DNA of 32,904 nucleotides from SSSZ01 sp035345935 (GTDB lineage: Bacteria; Pseudomonadota; Gammaproteobacteria; Burkholderiales; Rhodocyclaceae). A program made the position numbers and the translations under genes. Under the pieces are notes generated by a model. The model was not told the DNA's origin, did not search any database, and saw nothing but the letters and a program-made list of their open reading frames with translations. How positions within the stretch are numbered: position 1 is the first letter of the stretch; the number at the start of each line of letters is the position of its first letter. Of the stretch, positions 8,505 through 15,031 are shown one piece after another. Location: contig DAORDK010000031.1 in NCBI GenBank assembly GCA_035345935.1, positions 1 to 32,904 on the forward strand, in the 5' to 3' direction.

Positions 8505-8529
8505 GGGGCCGCCCTTGGGAGGCGGCCCC
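8505..8529 (+). terminator. GC-rich hairpin after the chemoreceptor gene
   Basis: GGGGCCGCC (8505-8513) pairs perfectly with GGCGGCCCC (8521-8529) around a seven-base loop, ten bases after the chemoreceptor stop. No T-run follows, so it is either a weak intrinsic terminator or an mRNA 3'-end stabiliser. Confidence 0.5.
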
Positions 8530-8566
8530 AATCCGGAGTATCCTGCATCGTCCCAGGATTTCTCCG

Positions 8567-8914
8567 ATGCCCGACCTTCTGCTCCTCATCCTCTGGCCCC
8601 TGCAGGTCTTCGCCTTCAATCCGCTGCTCTGCGCCATTCTGGCCGGAACCTTTTCCATCCCGGTCTTCCTGCCCCTTTATTCGCCCTCCAGCCGGCTTGC
8701 GCTCGCCTGCTGCGCCCTCCCTTGGTGGGCGTTCTGCCTGCGCGAAGCGACGATTGCGCCCGACGCCCTGAGAACCGATCTGGCCGCCTACGGACTTGTC
8801 CTGGTAATCGCAGCGGTCGTGGGCGCTTGGCATCTCGCTCGCGGCCATCGCCGCCGAGCCCCGCCGGAATCGCCGACCCCCTGGCGCCAGCGGAGCGTCC
8901 TGCGCCGACGCTGA
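8567..8914 (+). CDS. Small hydrophobic membrane protein
   Basis: This 115-residue protein has about three membrane helices (roughly 4-20, 22-55 and 73-90) and a basic, proline-rich cytoplasmic tail (RGHRRRAPPESP...). I recognise no family. It ends four bases before the deformylase ATG, so the two are probably cotranscribed, though a functional link is not evident. The ATG at 8567 follows a weak ribosome site. Codon use, with G or C at most third positions, matches the neighbouring genes, which supports it being real. Confidence 0.6.
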   Translation: MPDLLLLILWPLQVFAFNPLLCAILAGTFSIPVFLPLYSPSSRLALACCALPWWAFCLREATIAPDALRTDLAAYGLVLVIAAVVGAWHLARGHRRRAPPESPTPWRQRSVLRRR

Positions 8915-8918
8915 AGCC

Positions 8919-9452
8919 ATGGCCGTCCAAGCCATCCTCCGCATGGGCGACGCCCGCTTGCTCGAGCCGGCGGCGCCCGTTGCCGCCTTCGGCACTCCCG
9001 AACTGGCTGCCCTGATCGCCGACCTTTTCGACACGATGACCGCCGCCGGCGGAGTCGGTCTCGCCGCCCCCCAGATCGGCGTAGGGCTGCAGGTGGTGAT
9101 CTTCGGTTTCGACAAGAGCGAGCGTTACCCCGACGCCCCGCCGATCCCCCGGACCGTCCTGGTCAATCCGGCCATCCTGGCCTTGGGAGAAGACGAGGAG
9201 GAAGGCTGGGAAGGCTGCCTCTCGGTCCCCGGCCTGCGCGGCGTGGTGCCGCGCTGGCGCCGCATCCGCTACACCGGCTTCGACCCGGCCGGAAACCCCA
9301 TAGACCGTGTAGCCGAAGGCTTCCACGCGCGAGTCGTCCAGCACGAATGCGACCACCTGATCGGGAAGCTCTTCCCCATGCGGGTGAGGGATTTCACCCG
9401 CTTCGGTTTCACCGCCGTGCTGTTTCCGGATTTAAGCGCCGGGACCGATTAG
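8919..9452 (+). CDS. def: Peptide deformylase
   Basis: Peptide deformylase removes the formyl group from the N-terminal methionine of new proteins, using a metal ion. All three signature motifs are intact in this 177-residue protein: GVGLAAPQIG at 45-54, EGCLS with metal ligand Cys100, and QHECDH with ligands His142 and His146 and catalytic Glu143. The acidic insertion EDEEEGWEG just before motif 2 is typical of one proteobacterial subgroup. There is no fmt gene beside it, so this may be a second, non-operonic deformylase, though I cannot see the rest of the genome. Its 3' end overlaps the convergent SGNH hydrolase gene by 21 bases. Confidence 0.97.
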   Translation: MAVQAILRMGDARLLEPAAPVAAFGTPELAALIADLFDTMTAAGGVGLAAPQIGVGLQVVIFGFDKSERYPDAPPIPRTVLVNPAILALGEDEEEGWEGCLSVPGLRGVVPRWRRIRYTGFDPAGNPIDRVAEGFHARVVQHECDHLIGKLFPMRVRDFTRFGFTAVLFPDLSAGTD

Positions 9453-10079
9453 ATCGGCCACCACCGTGACCAGGGCTTCGCCCAGGCGGCGGTGTTGTTC
9501 CGCGTCGAGATGGACGCCATCCACTGTGCTGGCGGGGGTCACCGTCCCGGCATCGAAATAGGCGCAGCCGAGGGTGAAGGCCACTTCCCGCAGCGCTGCC
9601 GCCAGGCCCAAGGACTTGGCCTCGCCCCCCGCAAATTTGGGGCCGACCGGACCCCGGGGATCGTCGAAAGGAGGCGGCGCGACGACGAGCACCGGCGGGA
9701 CGGGCATGCCGGGCTCGATGGGTGCCGAGCGGATGGCCTGAACCAGGGCGGCCACGCCTTGGGCGGAATGCCACGCGCTGTGGGGATGCATGGACTGGAA
9801 GTCGTTGGTTCCGAGAACCAGGATCACCAGTTCCAGAGGAGAATTGACTTCGATGCGCTGTCCAAGACCGTCTATTCCCCGCCGACCGGGTTTGAAGGGA
9901 TCGTCCCACACCGTGCGGCGGCCGTTGAGACAGTCCTCTATGACGCGAACCTCGAGCCCGCGACCGACCAGTCCGGTCTCCAGGACCCCCGGCCAGCGGG
10001 TCGCGAAATCGAATCGCCGACGGGTTCCCGGAACGATCCCCCAGGAGAGGGAATCGCCGTAGACGAGGATTTGCCGCAT
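9432..10079 (-). CDS. SGNH/GDSL-family esterase or acyltransferase
   Basis: This 215-residue protein is an SGNH hydrolase. Block I is GDSLSWG with nucleophile Ser10; the oxyanion Gly is in LNGRRT (Gly53); block III is GTND (Asn92); block V is DGVH with Asp187 and His190. The overall pattern, including WDDPF, PPPF and FDAG, closely follows the arylesterase/acyltransferase subgroup that includes Mycobacterium MsAcT. No signal peptide is visible, so it is probably cytosolic. AAGGAG precedes the ATG at 10079 by eight bases. The gene stands alone on the minus strand and converges on def with a 21-base overlap. The natural substrate is unknown. Confidence 0.9.
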   Translation of the reverse strand: MRQILVYGDSLSWGIVPGTRRRFDFATRWPGVLETGLVGRGLEVRVIEDCLNGRRTVWDDPFKPGRRGIDGLGQRIEVNSPLELVILVLGTNDFQSMHPHSAWHSAQGVAALVQAIRSAPIEPGMPVPPVLVVAPPPFDDPRGPVGPKFAGGEAKSLGLAAALREVAFTLGCAYFDAGTVTPASTVDGVHLDAEQHRRLGEALVTVVADLIGPGA

Positions 10080-10179
10080 GGCCGCTCTCCTTTACGTGTT
10101 CCGACGATGATGACGCCATTGCCGGCGCCCCGCAAGCTTCAAGACGCGAACGGGTCGACGAAATTCCGGTCCACTCGCC

Positions 10180-11133
10180 ATGGCCCCCATTCTCCTCCGC
10201 CCCGCCGACTGTCGCCCATCGGAAATCACTCCCCGCGCCGTGTTCGAAGGCCGGCGCGATTTCCTGCGCGCAGGTTTGGGGATGGTCGCCGGCAACCTCG
10301 TTTCCCGGGCTTGGGGAGAAACACCGGCCCACCGCGGCGCCCCCCTGGCCACGAACCTGCACAGCCCCTACTCGACGGCCGAAAAGCCTACTCCCTACAC
10401 CGACGTCACCAGCTACAACAACTTCATGGAATTCGGCGTCGGCAAGCTGGACCCGGCCCGCAACGCCCACCGCCTGCCCACCCAGCCCTGGACGGTCACC
10501 CTCGAGGGGCTGGTCAGGAAGCCGCGCACCCTGGACCTCGACGACATCCGCCGCCTCGCTCCGCTGGAGGAGCGCATCTACCGTCTGCGCTGCGTCGAGG
10601 GCTGGTCCATGGTCATCCCCTGGATCGGCTTTCCCCTCGACGCCCTGTTGCGCCAGGTCGAACCCCTGGGCAGTGCCCGCTTCGTCGAATTCGTCTCCTA
10701 CTACGATCAGGCCCGCATGTCGTTGCCCTTCTTCGTCGTCCTCGAATTTCCCTACGTCGAGGGCTTGCGCCTGGATGAAGCGCGCCATCCCCTGACCCTG
10801 CTCACCCTGGGCCTCTACGGCGAGGTCCTGCCCAACCCCAACGGCGCTCCGCTACGGGTCGTCATTCCCTGGAAATACGGTTTCAAGAGCGGCAAGTCCG
10901 TCGTCCGCGTCCGCTTCGTCGAGGACCAGCCCCTCACCACCTGGAATCGAGCGGCACCGCGCGATTACGGCTTCTATGCCAACGTCAATCCGCAGGTCGA
11001 CCATCCCCGCTGGAGCCAGGCCAAGGAGCGCCGCATCGGGGAATTCCTGAAACGCGACACGCTGCCCTTCAACGGCTACGGCGAGCAAGTCGCCGGCCTC
11101 TATGCCGGAATGGACCTCGCCCGGAATTATTAA
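10180..11133 (+). CDS. msrP: Protein-methionine-sulfoxide reductase catalytic subunit MsrP (YedY)
   Basis: MsrP is a periplasmic molybdopterin enzyme that repairs oxidised methionine in envelope proteins. This 317-residue protein has a twin-arginine motif (RRDFL at 25-29), the family SYNNFMEFG at 78-86, and the molybdenum-ligating Cys138 in RLRCVEGWSMVIPWIGFP. PWKYGFKS and DYGFYANVNP, then DHPRWSQ, complete the signature. The segment at about 174-190, where family members usually carry QMPGQ, reads DQARMSLPFF and is more hydrophobic and shorter. MsrP normally takes electrons from the membrane heme protein MsrQ, but no msrQ lies beside it: a cupin follows. The start has a poor ribosome site; I kept ATG 10180 because it gives the usual spacing to the Tat motif. 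Confidence 0.95.
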   Translation: MAPILLRPADCRPSEITPRAVFEGRRDFLRAGLGMVAGNLVSRAWGETPAHRGAPLATNLHSPYSTAEKPTPYTDVTSYNNFMEFGVGKLDPARNAHRLPTQPWTVTLEGLVRKPRTLDLDDIRRLAPLEERIYRLRCVEGWSMVIPWIGFPLDALLRQVEPLGSARFVEFVSYYDQARMSLPFFVVLEFPYVEGLRLDEARHPLTLLTLGLYGEVLPNPNGAPLRVVIPWKYGFKSGKSVVRVRFVEDQPLTTWNRAAPRDYGFYANVNPQVDHPRWSQAKERRIGEFLKRDTLPFNGYGEQVAGLYAGMDLARNY

Positions 11134-11156
11134 ACGCCGGCCACCGCTTTGCTGCG

Positions 11157-11185
11157 TTGCAATATTCTGCGACCTGTCTTAGGAT
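11157..11185 (+). promoter_or_regulatory. Sigma70-like promoter before the cupin gene
   Basis: TTGCAA (11157-11162) and TAGGAT (11180-11185) are 17 bases apart, each matching four of six consensus bases. They lie 23-52 bases after the msrP stop and about 60 bases before the cupin ATG. Confidence 0.35.
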
Positions 11186-11246
11186 GGGGTTCATATTCAG
11201 ACGTGGTTCAAGTCGTTGTGCATTGCACTTCCCCGGAGACCCGCCC

Positions 11247-11603
11247 ATGACCGCTCCCCAGCGCATCTTTGACGTCAGCGATTTCGTCCAGCCTTCGGCC
11301 GGTGACCCCATCCGTTCGGTCCTCCTGGAAACGCCGGATTCGGTGATTGTCGTGTGGCACGCCCACCCCGGCCAGGAAATCGCCGCCCATCGCCATCCCG
11401 CCGGCCAGGACACCTGGATCGTCATTTCCGGTTGCGCCGATTACTTCCAGGGCAATGGAGTCTGCCGCCCCCTCAGCAAGGGACAAGTGGCCGTGGCCCG
11501 ACCCGGAGAGGTCCATGGCGCCCTCAACGTCGGCGACGAAGGCTTCGTCTTCGTGTCGGTGGTGTCATCCAACGCAGCCGGATACGAACCGACCGATCCT
11601 TAA
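11247..11603 (+). CDS. Small single-domain cupin protein
   Basis: This 118-residue protein is a single cupin barrel. Metal-binding positions are visible: WHAHPGQEIAAHRHP supplies several histidines (His38, His40, His48, His50), with Gln54, and ARPGEVHGALN gives His90 in the second cupin motif. The first motif has Gln where Glu is often found. I chose ATG 11247 over an in-frame start 90 bases upstream because GGAGA lies eight bases before it and the upstream residues do not look like a cupin. It may be an enzyme or a sensor; no substrate can be named. It probably has its own promoter in the msrP-cupin gap. Confidence 0.85.
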   Translation: MTAPQRIFDVSDFVQPSAGDPIRSVLLETPDSVIVVWHAHPGQEIAAHRHPAGQDTWIVISGCADYFQGNGVCRPLSKGQVAVARPGEVHGALNVGDEGFVFVSVVSSNAAGYEPTDP

Positions 11604-11653
11604 CACGCCGCTCCACCGGGCGGCCCGGCGCTTGGTCGGAAACCGTTACAATC

Positions 11654-11686
11654 CGTCGCAATTCCCGCGACGTCTTGCGTCATAAT
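11654..11686 (+). promoter_or_regulatory. Candidate promoter with inverted repeat for the antiporter operon
   Basis: CATAAT (11681-11686) resembles a -10 box. Where a -35 would lie there is no good consensus, but an inverted repeat CGTCGC (11654-11659) / GCGACG (11667-11672) covers that region, as a repressor or activator site would. The leader before the antiporter ATG would be about 170 bases, unusually long for this window. Confidence 0.3.
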
Positions 11687-11695
11687 GAAAAAAAA

Positions 11696-11802
11696 CCGGC
11701 ACCCTTAGCCGGATGGACGTTTGGGCGAGCCCATGTCCGAACGCCCCCGTTTCTCGGCTGCGGCGTCCCCCGCCGCTCATCCGGTCCTGCCGTCACCGGA
11801 CC
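11696..11802 (+). promoter_or_regulatory. Structured leader: four consecutive hairpins before the antiporter gene
   Basis: Hairpin 1 pairs 11696-11700 with 11708-11712 (CCGGC/GCCGG). Hairpin 2 pairs GGAC 11715-11718 with GTCC 11735-11738 and TGGG 11722-11725 with CCCA 11730-11733. Hairpin 3 pairs GCGGCG 11760-11765 with CGCCGC 11771-11776. Hairpin 4 pairs TCCGGT 11780-11785 with ACCGGA 11795-11800, or alternatively GGTCC 11783-11787 with GGACC 11798-11802. An A-run precedes the array and the ribosome site (AGGAGA) follows 49 bases after it. I do not recognise a named riboswitch. GC-rich DNA makes chance stems common, so this is a candidate only. A 43-codon frame from ATG 11733 ends at TGA 11862-11864, overlapping the antiporter ATG, and could be a leader peptide instead. 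Confidence 0.35.
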
Positions 11803-11860
11803 TTCTGAGCTTCCTCCCGCTTCGCCCGTGCGAATGGCGGACTTTTTCGCAGGAGACAGA

Positions 11861-13096
11861 ATGACTCACGATCCTTTGGCAACGCTCTCTCTATTGCCGA
11901 GCTGGCCCCTCCACCTGGATAACGCCTTCTGGTTTGCCCTTCTGCTCGTGGTGGCTCCCCTGGCGGGAGAATTCGTCTTCCGCTACCTGCGCTGGCCCCG
12001 CATCGTCGGCTATACCCTGATCGGCCTGTTCGCGTCGGTGATCGATTTCGACACCAGCGGCCTGCAGATTCCCGCCTTGCTGCAGCGAGCGCTCGAAGTC
12101 GCCCTCGCAGTCCTGCTCTTCGAGCTGGGCAACCGCATCAATCCGCGCTGGCTGCTGGCCAATCCCTGGCTGATCGCCACCAGCCTCGCCGAAGCCGGCC
12201 TGACCTTCGTTGCCGTCACCGCCATGGCGCACACCCTGGGCCTCGGCTTGGGCAGTTCCATGGCCGTAGCGACGGTCTGCATGGTCAGTTCGCCGGCAGT
12301 CATCATGCGCGTCGCGGCAGAAATGAATGCCCGTGGCCAGGTCACCGAGCGGCTTCTGCTCCTCTCCGCCCTGAACACCATCTACGCGGTCGTCGCCCTC
12401 CAGGTACTGTTGGTGGCGCTTGGTGTCGTGGACGCCGGAGACCCCTGGAACGCGGCCCTCAACCCGCTCGCCACCTTGGCTCTCTCGTTCATCCTGGCTC
12501 TGCTCCTGGCATCCGCAGTCGGATTCGCCCAGCGCCGGATCGACGTCAGCGACGAGAACGGAGCCCTGTTGTTGCTCGGCCTCCTGTTCCTGGCCCTCGC
12601 CCTCGTTCAGACCCTGGGGGCCTCGCCTCTGTTGGTGCCGCTCCTCGCGGGAATACTGCTGCGCAGCCGGGATCCCCGTCCCCGCCTTTGGCCACGGCAT
12701 TTCGGCACCGCCGGGGGAGCCCTGGTCGTGCTGCTGTTCGTGGTCAACGGCATGGCCACCGACTGGCGACTGATCGTCGGCGGCGGCCTCGTTGCCCTGG
12801 TACTCCTGGTGATCAGAGCAGCCACCAAGATCGCTTCCACCGTCCTTCTGGGGCGCCGCTCGGGGCTCTCGGTCCGCCAGTCTGCGGCCCTGGGCATCGC
12901 CCTGCTGCCCATGTCCGGCATCGCGGTCTTGCTGACGACCAGCCTGCACCAGGCGTTTCCCGAATTCGGCACGCGAGTGGCCTCGGCCTTGATCGGCGCC
13001 ATTACGGTCATGGAGATCGTCGGCCCCTTGGCCACCCAGTGGGCGCTCAAATTCTGCCGCGAGGCCAATCTGACCCGGGGAGGCCGCCATGCTTGA
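11861..13096 (+). CDS. Cation:proton antiporter (CPA2, Kef-type membrane domain only)
   Basis: This 411-residue protein is almost wholly hydrophobic, with about 11-13 membrane helices. Helix segments and loops such as RYLRWPRIVGYTLIG, LLFELGNRINPRWL and CMVSSPAVIMRV follow the Kef/NhaP-like CPA2 exchanger pattern. There is no C-terminal RCK (KTN) nucleotide-binding domain, so it is the transport domain alone. I chose ATG 11861 because AGGAGA lies five bases upstream; the open frame extends much further 5' but that part overlaps the cupin gene and is not protein-like. The carboxylate-amine ligase gene overlaps its end by eight bases. The transported ion (K+ or Na+ against H+) cannot be told from the sequence. 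A gamma-glutamyl compound as its regulator is a guess from the operon. Confidence 0.88.
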   Translation: MTHDPLATLSLLPSWPLHLDNAFWFALLLVVAPLAGEFVFRYLRWPRIVGYTLIGLFASVIDFDTSGLQIPALLQRALEVALAVLLFELGNRINPRWLLANPWLIATSLAEAGLTFVAVTAMAHTLGLGLGSSMAVATVCMVSSPAVIMRVAAEMNARGQVTERLLLLSALNTIYAVVALQVLLVALGVVDAGDPWNAALNPLATLALSFILALLLASAVGFAQRRIDVSDENGALLLLGLLFLALALVQTLGASPLLVPLLAGILLRSRDPRPRLWPRHFGTAGGALVVLLFVVNGMATDWRLIVGGGLVALVLLVIRAATKIASTVLLGRRSGLSVRQSAALGIALLPMSGIAVLLTTSLHQAFPEFGTRVASALIGAITVMEIVGPLATQWALKFCREANLTRGGRHA

Positions 13097-14204
13097 GCCC
13101 TTCGCCGCTTCCCGCTGCCTGACCCTGGGTGTCGAACTCGAGCTCCAGCTTGTCAGCACCTACGACTACGATCTCGTCCCGGTCGCCCACGATCTGCTGC
13201 GCGTCCTCGACCAGCAGGGGTTCAAGGGCGACGTCAAACTGGAAATCACCGACAGCATGATCGAGGTGGCCACCGGCATCTGCAAGGATTATGCGGAGGC
13301 AGCGGAACAATTGGCCGCCTTGCGCGAAGGCCTGCTGCGGGCTGCCCGCCGTCTCGACATCGGCATTTGCGGAGGTGGCGTCCATCCCTTCCAACACTGG
13401 AGCGAACGGCGCATCTCCGAAGGCCCCCGTTACAAGCAGTTGAACGATCTCTACGGCTACCTCGCCAAGCAATTTACCGTCTTCGGTCAGCACGTCCATA
13501 TCGGCTGCCCCGGGCCCGACGAAGCCCTTCTGCTGCTCCACGGACTGTCCCGCTACATTCCGCACCTGATCGCCCTGTCGGCGTCCTCACCCTATGTCCA
13601 GGGAGCGGATACCGGGTTCGACTCGGCTCGGCTCAACTCTATTTTCGCTTTTCCCCTGGCAGGTCGTGCTCCCTTCACCCTGACCTGGGCCGAGTTCCAG
13701 GACTATTTCGCCAAGATGGCCCGCACCGGGGTCGTCAACAGCATGAAGGATTTCTACTGGGACATCCGACCCAAGCCCGAATTCGGCACCATCGAGGTGC
13801 GCGTCATGGATACTCCCCTGACCGTGACCAGGGCAGCCCAATTGGCGGCCCTGATCCAGACCCTGGCCCGCTGGTTGATGATCGAAAAGCCTTTCCGCCC
13901 GGCCGAAGACGATTACCTGGTCTATACCTTCAACCGCTTCCAGGCCTGCCGTTTCGGGCTGGATGGCGTCTGGGTCGACCCGGCGAGCGGCGAGCAGTTG
14001 TCTCTCGGCGACGAGGTGGCCCGCCTGATCACCCGTATCGGCCACCATGCGGTTGAACTCGGCAGCGATGCCGCCATCGCCGAGCTGGCCGCCAACGCCC
14101 GCGCCCGCCGCAACGACGCCCGCTGGCTCCGGGAACACCATGCCAACGACCCTCTGCTGGCCGAACTGGTGCGTCAGCAGTGCCTCGTCTGGGCGGATGC
14201 ATGA
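13089..14204 (+). CDS. YbdK-type carboxylate-amine ligase (glutamate-cysteine ligase GCS2 family)
   Basis: This 371-residue protein has the length and motifs of the GCS2 family: GVELELQLV at 14-22, KLEITDSMIEVATG at 50-63, GGGVHPF at 95-101, QHVHIG at 134-139, and IEVRVMD at 235-241. These residues form the ATP, metal and glutamate sites. E. coli YbdK shows weak gamma-glutamylcysteine ligase activity, and its natural acceptor is unknown. It overlaps the antiporter by eight bases and the amidotransferase by four, so the three are coupled. Joining glutamate to an amine here and cleaving a gamma-glutamyl amide in the next gene would form a synthesis/breakdown pair; that is inference. The family call is certain, the acceptor substrate is not. 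Confidence 0.93.
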   Translation: MLEPFAASRCLTLGVELELQLVSTYDYDLVPVAHDLLRVLDQQGFKGDVKLEITDSMIEVATGICKDYAEAAEQLAALREGLLRAARRLDIGICGGGVHPFQHWSERRISEGPRYKQLNDLYGYLAKQFTVFGQHVHIGCPGPDEALLLLHGLSRYIPHLIALSASSPYVQGADTGFDSARLNSIFAFPLAGRAPFTLTWAEFQDYFAKMARTGVVNSMKDFYWDIRPKPEFGTIEVRVMDTPLTVTRAAQLAALIQTLARWLMIEKPFRPAEDDYLVYTFNRFQACRFGLDGVWVDPASGEQLSLGDEVARLITRIGHHAVELGSDAAIAELAANARARRNDARWLREHHANDPLLAELVRQQCLVWADA

Positions 14205-14995
14205 ATGCCGGTGGCCCACGCCCGCTCCGCATCGGCCTTTCCGCCCGGCTCATGCACACGCCGCCGCGGGAACTCAACTTTCCCGGCAAGACGCTGCAAT
14301 ATCTTGAGCAATCCATCGCCCACTGGGTGATGTCCCACGGCGCATTGGTCTTCATGGTCCCGACGATCGAAAGCGGCGGCGGGGTCCAGCGCAGCGCCAT
14401 CTCGGTCAGCAGCTATGTTCGCGAATTGGATGGGCTGATCCTCCAGGGCGGTGCCGACATGGCCCCGGAAACCTACGGCAGCAAGCCCTTGCGCGACGAA
14501 TGGAGCGGCGACCGCATTCGCGACCGCTACGAGATCGAGCTCTTCTGGGAATTCGTCATCCAGGGCAAGCCCGTGCTGGGAATCTGTCGCGGTTGCCAGC
14601 TGATCAACGTCGCCCTGGGCGGAACTCTGATCCAGGACATTCCCACCCTGCGCCCCGAAGCTGCGCGTCACGCCGAGCCTTCCCTCTACGACGCCCACCA
14701 GCATGAAGTGATTCTGATCCCCTACACCCGCCTGGCTGAACTCTATCCGGACCAGAATCACGGCCGGGTCATCAGCATCCACCACCAGGCGATCGAGCGT
14801 CTGGGCAACGATCTTCTGGTCGAAGCCCAATCCGGTGACGGCATCATCGAAGCGATACGCTGGAGGGGGTCGGGCTATGTCGCAGGCTGCCAATGGCACC
14901 CGGAATTCCATCACAGCGGCGCCGATCTCCTCGACAGCAGCCCCATCGTGCTCGATTTCCTGGCAGCGGCCAAGGCAGCACGGCCCGTCCCTTGA
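14201..14995 (+). CDS. Class I glutamine-amidotransferase-like gamma-glutamyl hydrolase (PuuD/peptidase C26 family)
   Basis: This 264-residue protein has the C26 triad: Cys129 in LGICRGCQLINV, and His233 with Glu235 in CQWHPEF. GLILQGGADMAPETYG at 79-93 and SIHHQAIERLG at 192-202 match the gamma-glutamyl-GABA hydrolase group that includes PuuD. Such enzymes hydrolyse gamma-glutamyl amides of small amines. The ATG at 14201 overlaps the YbdK stop (ATGA) and has GGGCGGA upstream, so I prefer it to the in-frame start 21 bases earlier. It is the last gene of the antiporter operon and ends 36 bases before the convergent CheB-CheR kinase. No put/puu pathway genes are adjacent, so its substrate may be the product of the YbdK neighbour. 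Confidence 0.92.
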   Translation: MNAGGPRPLRIGLSARLMHTPPRELNFPGKTLQYLEQSIAHWVMSHGALVFMVPTIESGGGVQRSAISVSSYVRELDGLILQGGADMAPETYGSKPLRDEWSGDRIRDRYEIELFWEFVIQGKPVLGICRGCQLINVALGGTLIQDIPTLRPEAARHAEPSLYDAHQHEVILIPYTRLAELYPDQNHGRVISIHHQAIERLGNDLLVEAQSGDGIIEAIRWRGSGYVAGCQWHPEFHHSGADLLDSSPIVLDFLAAAKAARPVP

Positions 14996-15031
14996 GACCG
15001 TAGCGCGGACGGGGAATGGAAGCCCAGGCCG

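Noticed and set aside
7143..8531. 462-residue minus-strand open frame opposite the chemoreceptor
   Set aside because: Glycine-rich low-complexity product with no domain, and it lies opposite a chemoreceptor with a perfect hairpin-tip signature.
11354..11860. 5' extension of the antiporter open frame
   Set aside because: It overlaps the cupin gene in another frame, is Arg/Pro-rich, and ATG 11861 has a good ribosome site.
11891..13159. 422-residue minus-strand open frame opposite the antiporter
   Set aside because: Its product is an extreme Gln/Glu/Gly-rich string, as expected from reading membrane-helix codons in antisense.
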